Assembly (NCBI GenBank): GCA_024636595.1
Contig: JAGXGT010000156.1
Span: 1 to 15,362, forward strand
Direction: 5' to 3'
Source: Sphingomonadales bacterium
Lineage (GTDB): Bacteria > Pseudomonadota > Alphaproteobacteria > Sphingomonadales > Sphingomonadaceae
DNA: 15,362 bases
The notes beneath the pieces were generated by a model. The model did not search any database, was not told where the DNA came from, and saw only the letters and a program-made list of their open reading frames with translations. Numbering within the stretch: the stretch's first letter is position 1; every line of letters begins with the position of its first letter. Position numbers and translations under genes: made by a program. Positions 1-7,425 of this stretch are shown here, piece after piece.

Positions 1-2681
1 ACCGCGCCCGCGCCCATGCACCGTTTCTTGCCATGGCGATGCAGGTGCAGCCCGAACTGACCGACTTGCTGGCCGCTGAAGATCTTGATGCGGCGCTGGA
101 ATTTGGTCGTAACTGCGGAGAGGGTGCAGACAATGTCCGGCAGAAATTGCGCCGCGAGAAACGTGCTCTGGCGCTGACTCTCGCGATTGGAGATCTGGCT
201 GGGCAGCTGTCCCTGACCGATGTCATCACCCGGCTATCGGATTTCGCCGATCGGGCCCTCGATGAGGCGCTCGCCGATATCTATGCGACCCGCTATCCCG
301 ATGCGCCGCTCGAGGGTTTTGCGATTATCGGGCTGGGCAAGCACGGCAGCCGTGAACTGAACTATTCGTCCGATATCGATCCGATCTTCATCTATGATCC
401 GGACAAAATCCCGGTGCGCGGCAAGGAAGAGCCCAGCGATGCGGCGCGGCGGATTGGCCAGCAACTGGTTGAAGCGCTCAACAGCCGCGATGCCGATGGT
501 TATGTTTTTCGGGTCGACATGCGGCTCAGGCCATCACCGGAAGTGAGTCCGGTGGCGCTGCCGGTCGAGGCCGCGATCAGCTATTATGAGTCGAGCGCGC
601 TGGCTTGGGAGCAGGCAGCCTATATTCGCTCCCGAGCCGCCGCTGGTGATCAGATATTGGGCAGCTATTTTCTCGAAACGATCAATCCGTTCATCTGGCG
701 CCGGTCGCTGGATTATGGGGCGATCAAGAATATCGGATCGGTTACTGCGCAAATCCGCGACCATTATGCCGCGGGGCAGAAATTCGGGCCGGGCTTTGAC
801 CTGAAGCGCGGACGCGGTGGTATCCGGGAGACGGAATTTTACGCCCAGATGCACCAGCTGATATTTGGCGGCCGGCAGCCGGACTTGCGGGTTCCGGCGA
901 CCCGCGATGCGCTGGCGGCGCTGGCCCAAGCTGGCCGGATTGAGGGCGACAAGGCGAATGTGCTGAGCGAGTCCTATGAACTTTACCGAGTCATCGAGCA
1001 CCGGTTGCAGATGGTCAATGACCAGCAAACCCACAGCTTGCCGGATACCACAGAGGCACTCGACCGCGTGGCGCGATTGCATGGGCTGAACAATGGACAG
1101 GCATTGCTCGACCTGCTCGCCCCCCATGTTGAAGCCGTCGGCCGGATTTATGACGATCTGATCGAACCCGAGGACAGCGCACGCTTGCCGGTAGATGAGG
1201 CGAAATTGATCACTCTGTTTGCGGAAAAGAAACTGCTGGAAGCCGATGCCTTTGTTCAGGCGATCAAGCGCTGGCGAAGCGGCAAGGTAACGGCCTTGCG
1301 GTCGACTGCAGCGCAGGAATCCTTCGAAGCGATATTGCCGGATCTGGTCGACGTGATTGCGACGGCACCAAATTCGACAAAGGCGTTGGCCCGGTTGGAC
1401 AGCTTGATCGACAAATTGCCGACCGCGATCAATTTCTTTCGAATATTGGAAGCGCGTCCCGGTCTGCTTGAAAAGCTCGGTCAGATTCTGAGCCATGCCC
1501 CGGTTTTGGCTGATGCCTTGTCGCGGCGGGCGGAGCTGTTCGATGGTCTGATTGACGCGACCGCGCTCGACCTGCCGCCATCGGTCGCGGAGCTGGCCGA
1601 ACAATTTGCCCGGACCGAGCCGGGGGATGACTATCAGATGCTGCTCGACCGGGTGCGCGTGCGAGTAGGCGAAAAACGCTTCGCGCTTGGCGTCCAGCTT
1701 ATCGAAGGCCAGCATGACGCGCTGGAAATCTCGGCTGGCTATGCCCGGGTTGCCGAAGCGGCGATTCAGGTTCTGGCTGATGCAACCATAGCGGAGTTTG
1801 AAGAGATACACGGCAAAATTGCCGGTGCCAGTCTGCTGATACTGGCTTTGGGCCGGTTGGGCGGCGAGGCATTGACCCATGCCTCTGACCTCGACCTGAT
1901 TTTCCTGTTCTCCGGCGACCATAGCGCGGAGTCCGATGGGCCGCGTCCGCTTGGCGGCACGCAATATTATAACCGGTTGACCGCGCGGATCGTGACGGCG
2001 CTGTCGGTGCCGACTGCTGCCGGCCCGTTATATGAGGTGGACACAAGGCTGCGGCCCTCCGGGACGCAGGGGCCGCTGGCGGTGACACTGGAGAGTTTTG
2101 GCAAATATCAGCGGGAAAGTGCCTGGACCTGGGAGCATATGGCGCTGACGCGCGCCAGGCCGGTTTATGGCGATGATGAATTGCGCGAACAATTGCAGGG
2201 CCAGATATGCGAGATTCTGAAAAAGGATCGCGATCCGGAAGAATTGCGCAAGGCGGTTCGAAAAATGCGGCTGGATATCGTCGAGCATAAACCGCCGAAA
2301 GGACCGCTCGATACCAAGCTGATGGAAGGCGGGCTGGTTGACTGGGAGTTTATCATCCATTTCCTGCAGTTGAAAACCGGTGAAGCGCTGTATCCGCAAT
2401 TGGGCAAGGCGGTCCGCGCGCTGGTCGACGCTGGCCATCTCGGCGAGGAGATGGTGGCCGCCCATGAACTGATGACACGGCTGCTCGTAGCACTACGGTT
2501 GATGTCTCCGGATTGTGATTATCCGCCGGAAACCAGCCGGGCCTTGATCGCCAAAGCAGCGGGACAGGACAGTTGGGATGCCCTTCTGGACGGCTATGAT
2601 CGGGCACGGCAATGCGTTATTGACGAGTGGAATCGGCACTTGCGGCCGGACCCCGATGAAATTTTAGGAGATATAATATGA
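1..2681 (+). CDS. glnE: Bifunctional glutamine synthetase adenylyltransferase/deadenylase GlnE (5' partial)
   Basis: GlnE reversibly adenylylates glutamine synthetase in the cytosol under control of PII proteins, switching ammonia assimilation off and on. The protein carries the two tandem nucleotidyltransferase domains of the family. The N-terminal (deadenylase) domain has GKHGSRELNYSSDID, with Asp114 and Asp116 counted from the ATG at 33. The C-terminal (adenylylase) domain has GRLGGEALTHASDLD, with Asp619 and Asp621. Helical regulatory regions lie between and after them. The frame stays open leftwards from the ATG at 33 to the window edge, reading RARAHAPFLA. That stretch resembles the usual GlnE N-terminus, so the true start is probably outside the window and only a short piece is missing. 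The TGA stop overlaps the ATG of the next gene, suggesting translational coupling. Family assignment is very secure; only the start is open. Confidence 0.96.
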   Translation, partial: RARAHAPFLAMAMQVQPELTDLLAAEDLDAALEFGRNCGEGADNVRQKLRREKRALALTLAIGDLAGQLSLTDVITRLSDFADRALDEALADIYATRYPDAPLEGFAIIGLGKHGSRELNYSSDIDPIFIYDPDKIPVRGKEEPSDAARRIGQQLVEALNSRDADGYVFRVDMRLRPSPEVSPVALPVEAAISYYESSALAWEQAAYIRSRAAAGDQILGSYFLETINPFIWRRSLDYGAIKNIGSVTAQIRDHYAAGQKFGPGFDLKRGRGGIRETEFYAQMHQLIFGGRQPDLRVPATRDALAALAQAGRIEGDKANVLSESYELYRVIEHRLQMVNDQQTHSLPDTTEALDRVARLHGLNNGQALLDLLAPHVEAVGRIYDDLIEPEDSARLPVDEAKLITLFAEKKLLEADAFVQAIKRWRSGKVTALRSTAAQESFEAILPDLVDVIATAPNSTKALARLDSLIDKLPTAINFFRILEARPGLLEKLGQILSHAPVLADALSRRAELFDGLIDATALDLPPSVAELAEQFARTEPGDDYQMLLDRVRVRVGEKRFALGVQLIEGQHDALEISAGYARVAEAAIQVLADATIAEFEEIHGKIAGASLLILALGRLGGEALTHASDLDLIFLFSGDHSAESDGPRPLGGTQYYNRLTARIVTALSVPTAAGPLYEVDTRLRPSGTQGPLAVTLESFGKYQRESAWTWEHMALTRARPVYGDDELREQLQGQICEILKKDRDPEELRKAVRKMRLDIVEHKPPKGPLDTKLMEGGLVDWEFIIHFLQLKTGEALYPQLGKAVRALVDAGHLGEEMVAAHELMTRLLVALRLMSPDCDYPPETSRALIAKAAGQDSWDALLDGYDRARQCVIDEWNRHLRPDPDEILGDII

Positions 2682-3139
2682 TCGATGTGGGCGACAAAAT
2701 GCCGGATATGGAACTGGTAGGGCCGGATGGCAGCCCCGTGAAGATTTCTGATTACGCTGGTAAAAAGCTGGTGTTGTTCTTTTACCCGAAAGCCAGCACG
2801 CCGGGATGCACGACGGAATCGAAGGATTTCTCTGCGCTGTTGCCGGAATTCCAGAAAGCCGGTGCTGCGGTGCTGGGCATGTCCGCAGATTCGCCGAAAA
2901 GGCAGCAAAATTTTATCACCAAGCAGGAACTGACGGTTGATATTGCATCGGACGAAAGCACCGATTTTCTCGAGAAGATCGGGGTATGGGCGGAAAAGAA
3001 AATGTACGGCAAGACCTATATGGGGATTATCCGTTCGACCTTTCTGATCGGACCTGATGGGACCGTGCTGAAGGCCTGGCCAAAAGTGAAGGTCAAAGGC
3101 CATGCGGAAGAGGTACTGGCGGCGGTCCAAGCGGCTTAG
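2678..3139 (+). CDS. bcp: Thioredoxin-dependent peroxiredoxin, BCP/PrxQ family, one-cysteine form
   Basis: This 153-residue cytosolic thiol peroxidase reduces hydrogen peroxide and organic hydroperoxides. The AhpC/TSA thioredoxin fold is clear, with FFYPKASTPGCTTE around residues 34-47 and the peroxidatic cysteine at Cys44. Most BCP/PrxQ proteins have a resolving cysteine five residues later (CxxxxC). Here that position is Lys49, and Cys44 is the only cysteine in the protein. It must therefore be recycled by an external thiol rather than through an internal disulfide. The start is firm: a Shine-Dalgarno AGGAG at 2666-2670 lies seven bases before the ATG, and the ATG overlaps the glnE stop as ATGA. 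Co-transcription with glnE is likely, with no obvious functional link. Confidence 0.93.
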   Translation: MIDVGDKMPDMELVGPDGSPVKISDYAGKKLVLFFYPKASTPGCTTESKDFSALLPEFQKAGAAVLGMSADSPKRQQNFITKQELTVDIASDESTDFLEKIGVWAEKKMYGKTYMGIIRSTFLIGPDGTVLKAWPKVKVKGHAEEVLAAVQAA

Positions 3140-3147
3140 CCGTCGCC

Positions 3148-3945
3148 ATGATCGAACAGCCCAGTGTTGGCGCAGCAGTATTGCGTGTGCTTCAAACCGC
3201 CGATCCGGTCGCCAAGGTGATGGCTGCGCGCCACGCCGCCCGGCAATGGCGGTTGGGGCGATTGACTCACGACTTTTCCGTTACAATGCCGGCTGTCCCG
3301 GCACGGCCCGAACATCCGGTCTTACTGCGACCCCGCGATATGCCACGGCGCGGCACGGGCACATCGGTGCCGAGAAGGATCGCTCTGATCCACGCGCTCG
3401 CGCATATAGAATTTGTCGCGATTGATCTTGCCTTTGATATGATCGGGCGGTTTGGAGCACAATTTCCAAGGGAATTTACCGACGACTGGATGCGCGTTGG
3501 TTCCGAAGAGGCGATGCATTTTGCCCTGCTCGACAGACGGCTGCGGGCGATGGACAGTTCCTACGGCGCGCTACCCGCTCATGACGGGCTTTGGGACAGC
3601 GCAAAAAGCACTGCCCATGATGCGTCGGCGCGTCTGGCGATTGTCCCAATGGTGCTCGAAGCACGGGGCCTGGATGTTACCCTGCAAACGGTCGATCGCT
3701 TCAAACGACAGGGCGACGATTTGACGGCAAAAGTGTTGAGCCGAATCTATCAAGATGAAATTAAACATGTTTTTTACGGCACTAAATGGTTCGAATTCAG
3801 CTGCAAGAAGCATAATCGATCACCGCATGATCGTTGGAAACAGCTAGTAAAAATCCATTTCAAAGGCGGGTTGAAGCCTCCATTCAACGACTCAGCGCGC
3901 CAAGCAGCCGGTCTGACCCGCGAATATTATTATGGTGTTGAATAA
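3148..3945 (+). CDS. DUF455 family ferritin-like protein
   Basis: This 265-residue protein matches the DUF455 family, which is related to ferritin-like di-iron proteins such as the tRNA hydroxylase MiaE. Its true substrate is not known to me. The helical bundle carries the spaced metal-ligand pattern expected: His86-Ile-Glu88, Glu120/Glu121 with His124, Glu171, and Glu204 with His207 (DEIKH). The length is normal for the family. It starts eight bases after the peroxiredoxin stop without a recognisable Shine-Dalgarno, so translation probably depends on coupling to the upstream gene. A role in oxidative stress or in RNA or lipid oxidation would be speculation. The family call is confident; the function is unknown. 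Confidence 0.85.
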   Translation: MIEQPSVGAAVLRVLQTADPVAKVMAARHAARQWRLGRLTHDFSVTMPAVPARPEHPVLLRPRDMPRRGTGTSVPRRIALIHALAHIEFVAIDLAFDMIGRFGAQFPREFTDDWMRVGSEEAMHFALLDRRLRAMDSSYGALPAHDGLWDSAKSTAHDASARLAIVPMVLEARGLDVTLQTVDRFKRQGDDLTAKVLSRIYQDEIKHVFYGTKWFEFSCKKHNRSPHDRWKQLVKIHFKGGLKPPFNDSARQAAGLTREYYYGVE

Positions 3946-4062
3946 TTAACCGGAATGAATTTACATCACCCTTCGATCAATAAACGGTCGACGGGGGCAA
4001 AGGTTCCAAAAAATTTTCAAGCCATGGATTGCATGGGTCGCTAGTAAAGGTTCGATCATTTT

Positions 4063-4758
4063 ATGAACGAAAACATAATCACTTTATTTCGTAAATCTGT
4101 GAGCAAGATCACAGCCATTGCAATCCTCGGTTCAGCAATGATTTTTTCTACCGCAGCCTCAGCTGAAGCAGCTGCAGATTCAAGCATCCCGGTTGATGTA
4201 TTGAAGAGCCAGGCAGCGGAAAGTGCCCTCGGCGAAGCGGATCCCGCATTCAGAATGATTTTCAACAATTGGGCCGGTCAGGGCAAGCAGGAAGCGGTCA
4301 AGCTGACCATTCCTTCGCGCAAGCCTGTAAAAGACTTCACCTTGACCAGTTCTTATGGCTTTCGTGCCGACCCTTTCAAGGGTCGCCGCGCCAATCACAA
4401 AGGCCTCGATATGGCCGGACCGGTCGGTACCCCGATCTATGCAACCGCTGACGGCATTGTCGGTCGTGCACAATGGCTGGGCGGCTATGGCAATTATGTC
4501 GAAATCAACCATGGCAACGGCATCCAGACCCGTTATGGCCACATGTCCCGGCTCAACGTCGATTCCAATGCCCGCGTCAAGAGCGGCGACCTGATCGGCT
4601 TCATGGGTTCCACCGGTCGTTCCACCGGTAGCCATCTGCACTATGAAGTGCGCATCGCAGGCGAAGCGGTCAATCCCATCCCGTTTATGCAATCCAATGA
4701 TTTCCTGATTGCGCAGAAGCTGAATTCTGGCGTTGCATTGGGCGGCCCAGCCGAATAA
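4063..4758 (+). CDS. Secreted M23 family metallopeptidase (LytM-type peptidoglycan endopeptidase)
   Basis: This 231-residue exported protein has a basic N-terminus, a hydrophobic stretch at about 16-31 and a likely signal peptidase site after TAASA (residue 34). The M23 (lysostaphin/LytM) zinc domain occupies roughly residues 93-212. Its ligands are all present: His112 and Asp116 in NHKGLD, His160 in YGHM, and His191-Leu-His193 in GSHLHYE. Such proteins cleave peptide cross-links in peptidoglycan in the periplasm. With these residues intact it should be active, unlike degenerate EnvC/NlpD-type activators. About 117 bases separate it from the DUF455 gene, so it may have its own promoter. The words AAAGGTTC and TTCGATCA each occur twice in that gap (3972-4058). 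A strong terminator follows it. Confidence 0.93.
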   Translation: MNENIITLFRKSVSKITAIAILGSAMIFSTAASAEAAADSSIPVDVLKSQAAESALGEADPAFRMIFNNWAGQGKQEAVKLTIPSRKPVKDFTLTSSYGFRADPFKGRRANHKGLDMAGPVGTPIYATADGIVGRAQWLGGYGNYVEINHGNGIQTRYGHMSRLNVDSNARVKSGDLIGFMGSTGRSTGSHLHYEVRIAGEAVNPIPFMQSNDFLIAQKLNSGVALGGPAE

Positions 4759-4791
4759 GACGGACTTTACACCTTTGGGAGAGGGTGCATG

Positions 4792-4832
4792 AAGGAGCGG
4801 TTCGAGCTTAAGGCTTGCCGCTCCTTTTGTTT
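4792..4832 (+). terminator. Rho-independent terminator after the M23 peptidase gene
   Basis: A perfect nine-base stem, AAGGAGCGG (4792-4800) with CCGCTCCTT (4818-4826), encloses a 17-base loop and runs into a T-rich tail (TTTTGTTT to 4832). It lies 33 bases after the M23 stop and 18 bases before the next ATG. It should therefore end the left-hand transcript and separate it from the Fe-S carrier gene. Confidence 0.85.
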
Positions 4833-4849
4833 ATCCCTATCTTAAGGCC

Positions 4850-5200
4850 ATGAACCAAGCCAGCGCATCAATCCAACAGGATATCATCCTGACCCCCAAT
4901 GCCGCCAAACGCGTCGCTGTGATCGCCGGGAAACAGGGGCGGGCCGCCATATTGCGGCTGGCCGTAGACGGCGGAGGATGTTCCGGCTTCCAATATCGCT
5001 TTGGTCTCGCCGACAGCATCGAAGAGGATGATATCGCGGTGCATGAATCGGGTGTTACCCTGATCGTTGACGAAGTCAGCCTTGATCTGGTGCGGGGCAG
5101 CGCCGTGGACTTTGTCGAGTCGCTGGGTGGTAGTGCCTTTCAGGTAACCAACCCCAACGCGGCTTCGGGTTGTGGCTGCGGCTCCAGTTTTTCCGTTTGA
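4850..5200 (+). CDS. erpA: HesB/IscA/ErpA family A-type iron-sulfur carrier
   Basis: This 116-residue protein carries or inserts Fe-S clusters into apo-enzymes in the cytosol. It shows the A-type carrier signature: Cys44 in GGGCSGF, then Cys108 and Cys110 in the C-terminal GCGCG. These three cysteines bind the cluster. Length and layout suit ErpA (about 114 residues) as well as IscA (about 107). The ErpA name follows common usage for stand-alone copies and is less certain than the family. No isc or suf genes are next to it. It starts just after the terminator at 4792-4832 and is followed by xth after 98 bases. Confidence 0.9.
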   Translation: MNQASASIQQDIILTPNAAKRVAVIAGKQGRAAILRLAVDGGGCSGFQYRFGLADSIEEDDIAVHESGVTLIVDEVSLDLVRGSAVDFVESLGGSAFQVTNPNAASGCGCGSSFSV

Positions 5201-5298
5201 TCGCTTCGTAACAGTCCGTTAGCACTCAGCTTTCGAACTGCGCTTGCCGTCCCGACGCGTATTTCGACAGGATCAGAACTAACCGAAAGACGCTGACC

Positions 5299-6087
5299 AT
5301 GCGCATCGCCAGCTACAACATCAACGGGATCAAGGCGCGCTTGCCGCGCCTGCTGGAATGGCTTGAAGAGACCAAGCCTGACGTCGCCTGCTTGCAGGAA
5401 ATCAAGACGCAGGACGAGGGGTTCCCCGCCGATAAATTCGAAGAAATCGGCTATGGTGCGATCTGGCACGGGCAAAAGAGTTTCAATGGCGTAGCCATAT
5501 TGGCTCGCGATCAGGTACCGGAAGAGATCAAGCGCGGCCTGGATGGTGAACCGGAAGATGAGCACAGCCGGTATATCGAAGCCAATATCACCGACAAGAA
5601 CGGCCAAAAAGTTAGAGTTTCGAGCATTTATCTGCCCAATGGCAACCCGCATCCCGGACCGAAATTTGATTTCAAGCTGCGCTGGATGAAGCGGTTGCGC
5701 CAGCGTGCTGCTGAAATCTGGGCAGAGGAAGTGCCGGCGGTGCTGGCGGGCGATTATAATGTCATCCCGCGCGACAATGATGTCTATTCGGTGAAGGCGA
5801 TGCAGGATGATGCACTGATGCAGCCGGAAAGCCGGCAAGGCTATAGGCGCATCCTGAACGACGGCTGGACCGATGCGCTGGGCGTGACCTATCCGGCAGG
5901 CAATATCTGGACCTACTGGGACTATCGCAGCGGCGGCTGGCAGCGCGATCAGGGATTTCGGATTGATCATTTGCTGCTCAGCCCGTTGGCGGCAGACGCC
6001 CTGAAAAGCTGCGGCGTCGACAAGGAGCACCGGGGTCGGGAGAAGGCCAGCGATCACACGCCGGCCTGGGTCGAGCTGAATATCTGA
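5299..6087 (+). CDS. xth: Exodeoxyribonuclease III (AP endonuclease, Xth)
   Basis: This 262-residue enzyme is the major AP endonuclease and 3'-to-5' exonuclease of base-excision repair. The exonuclease-endonuclease-phosphatase fold is complete. It has SYNINGIKARL at the N-terminus with Asn7, Glu34 in LQEIK for the metal, Asp152 and Asn154 in GDYNV, the WTYWDYR block, Asp223 in RIDH, and the catalytic Asp252-His253 in SDHTP. The length is typical. The start follows a modest GAAAG Shine-Dalgarno (5285-5289). It ends 22 bases from the stop of the convergent GNAT gene, and I see no convincing terminator between them. Confidence 0.95.
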   Translation: MRIASYNINGIKARLPRLLEWLEETKPDVACLQEIKTQDEGFPADKFEEIGYGAIWHGQKSFNGVAILARDQVPEEIKRGLDGEPEDEHSRYIEANITDKNGQKVRVSSIYLPNGNPHPGPKFDFKLRWMKRLRQRAAEIWAEEVPAVLAGDYNVIPRDNDVYSVKAMQDDALMQPESRQGYRRILNDGWTDALGVTYPAGNIWTYWDYRSGGWQRDQGFRIDHLLLSPLAADALKSCGVDKEHRGREKASDHTPAWVELNI

Positions 6088-6109
6088 TCGGACTATTGGC
6101 GATCGATCA

Positions 6110-7282
6110 TCAATTGCTTGCCGGGAGAGCCTTTTCGTAGATCAGATATTCCCGGTTTATTTGTGCGCCAATCGCATCGGCAATCGCCACCATTCCCTGA
6201 TTATCTTCGAGTATCCATCCGATTTCCGCATAGCGGGTCCCGAAATCGGCAACCGCATCACGGCGGATATACTCGATCATCATGAATGCCAGCTGGCTCG
6301 CCATACGGGTGTTGTGCAATTCCTTTTTGACGCCCATCAACGGCACCCGCATCGACTGCGCCTTGGGAAATTTCAGCCACCAGAGCAGTTTTGCCCAGCC
6401 GAATGGCCAAAGCGAACCCTTCAGGTCGCGGATCACTTCATTCATGTTGGGAAGGGTCATCATGAATGCAACGGGCTCGCCGTCGAGTTCGGCGATTCGG
6501 ATCAAGGCCTCTTGTACAACCGGTTTCAGGCTTTTGCCGGCATGGTCGATTTCATGGTCTGTCATCGGCACAAAGCCCCAGTTGCCCGACCACGCATCGT
6601 TCAGAAGCCCCATGATGATTGCCGCATCCCGGTCGAAATGTTTCTTGTCGACCTTGCGGATCTGCAACTGCTGCTTGCGTTCACCGGAGGCAACGATGCG
6701 GTTGATCAGTTCTGGAAAGCCATCTTTTACCGGCAAGTCATAGGTAACCAGACGCTTTGCGACGGTATAGCCGAGATTCTCGATCCAGCCCTGATAGTCG
6801 GCGTTGTGATGCCCCATCATGATCATCGGACTCTGGTCGTGCCCTTCGGTCAGGAGGCCCGGTTCGTCCCAGACTGACATGCTGATCGGCGCAAGCACCC
6901 GGGTCATGCCCTGATCTTTCAGCCAAGCTTCGGCGGCACGGATCAGAGCGTGCATCGCTGCTTCGTCGCTTGCCTCCATCATGCCCCAATTGCCGGTTCC
7001 CGGCCCCATGCCCTGTTCCGGTGGCTGCTGCAGTGCAAGTTCATCAATATGGGCGCTGATCCGTCCGACCACGCTACCATGGCGCACGGCCAAGAAAAAT
7101 TGCACTTTAGCATGTTCGAAAAACGGATTTTTGCCCGGCGTGATCAGTTTGGCCACTTCGGCCTTCAACGGTGGCACCCATTTCGGGTCAGCGGCGTTGA
7201 GTTCGTAAGCAATGTCAATAAACTGCTTGGTCTGGGCCTTGGTAGTAACAGGCTGAATCACTATATCCTGACCGGCCACCAT
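6110..7282 (-). CDS. GNAT-fold N-acyltransferase, candidate bacterial ceramide synthase (bCerS type)
   Basis: This 390-residue protein belongs to an alphaproteobacterial GNAT-like family often annotated vaguely as N-acetyltransferase. Visible blocks are WVPPL (35-39), NPFFEHA (52-58) and VGRISAH (72-78, the acyl-CoA-binding strand-turn of a GNAT fold). A second GNAT-like half near the C-terminus includes EIGW and EDNQGM. The segment at about 289-304 is very rich in Trp, Leu and Phe and could dip into the membrane. In Caulobacter a GNAT-type protein encoded near serine palmitoyltransferase acts as ceramide synthase, N-acylating the long-chain base in the cytosol. Here spt lies about 7.7 kb away with lipid genes between, so the same role is my preferred inference, not proven. 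The start at 7282 is chosen because AGAAGGA lies six bases before it. The open frame continues 43 codons further, to 7411, but those codons look non-coding and would cover the divergent promoter region. Confidence 0.75.
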   Translation of the reverse strand: MVAGQDIVIQPVTTKAQTKQFIDIAYELNAADPKWVPPLKAEVAKLITPGKNPFFEHAKVQFFLAVRHGSVVGRISAHIDELALQQPPEQGMGPGTGNWGMMEASDEAAMHALIRAAEAWLKDQGMTRVLAPISMSVWDEPGLLTEGHDQSPMIMMGHHNADYQGWIENLGYTVAKRLVTYDLPVKDGFPELINRIVASGERKQQLQIRKVDKKHFDRDAAIIMGLLNDAWSGNWGFVPMTDHEIDHAGKSLKPVVQEALIRIAELDGEPVAFMMTLPNMNEVIRDLKGSLWPFGWAKLLWWLKFPKAQSMRVPLMGVKKELHNTRMASQLAFMMIEYIRRDAVADFGTRYAEIGWILEDNQGMVAIADAIGAQINREYLIYEKALPASN

Positions 7283-7288
7283 ATTATA

Positions 7289-7295
7289 TCCTTCT
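7289..7295 (-). promoter_or_regulatory. Ribosome binding site fixing the GNAT gene start
   Basis: On the minus strand AGAAGGA lies six bases before the ATG at 7280-7282. It is much stronger than anything before the upstream in-frame start at 7411, and so decides the 390-residue form. Confidence 0.75.
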
Positions 7296-7339
7296 GTATT
7301 TGCGGCTGGCTGTGGCGTTAATCGCGGCGCAATGTCAAG

Positions 7340-7371
7340 GGCAAGGGCGTCGCTGCTGTCTTCCCCTTGCC
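7340..7371. repeat. Inverted repeat in the GNAT/desaturase divergent promoter region
   Basis: GGCAAGGG (7340-7347) and CCCTTGCC (7364-7371) form an eight-base inverted repeat with a 16-base spacer. It lies midway between two divergent lipid genes (starts at 7282 and about 7426). The left arm overlaps a tandem CAAGGGCAAGGG. The position fits an operator acting on both promoters, but an eight-base repeat could also be chance. A minus-strand TTGACA lies beside it (7333-7338), without a clear -10 partner. Confidence 0.35.
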
Positions 7372-7425
7372 ATGATGTCGCCACGTTATGTTGCTCTAGG
7401 CGGTTCAACAATTATGCAGGTGTTT

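Noticed and set aside
534..1964. A 476-residue open frame on the minus strand inside glnE
   Set aside because: It is antisense to a well-conserved enzyme, has no recognisable domain and reflects codon bias of the plus-strand gene.
3972..4058. Repeated words AAAGGTTC and TTCGATCA before the M23 gene
   Set aside because: Two copies of eight-base words in a short gap may be chance, and there is no promoter-like arrangement.
5140..6057. A 305-residue minus-strand frame over the Fe-S carrier end and xth
   Set aside because: It covers two genes with clear catalytic motifs on the other strand and shows no family features.
6088..6109. A hairpin terminator between xth and the GNAT gene
   Set aside because: Only short GATCG/CGATC pairing is present and there is no T-tract.
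7283..7411. A 43-codon N-terminal extension of the GNAT protein
   Set aside because: The internal start at 7282 has a strong ribosome site, and the extension would fill the divergent promoter region with sequence unlike the family start.
7300..7425. An upstream start for the desaturase at 7300
   Set aside because: It would come within 18 bases of the divergent GNAT start and adds residues that do not look like a family N-terminus; 7426 has a nearby AGG.
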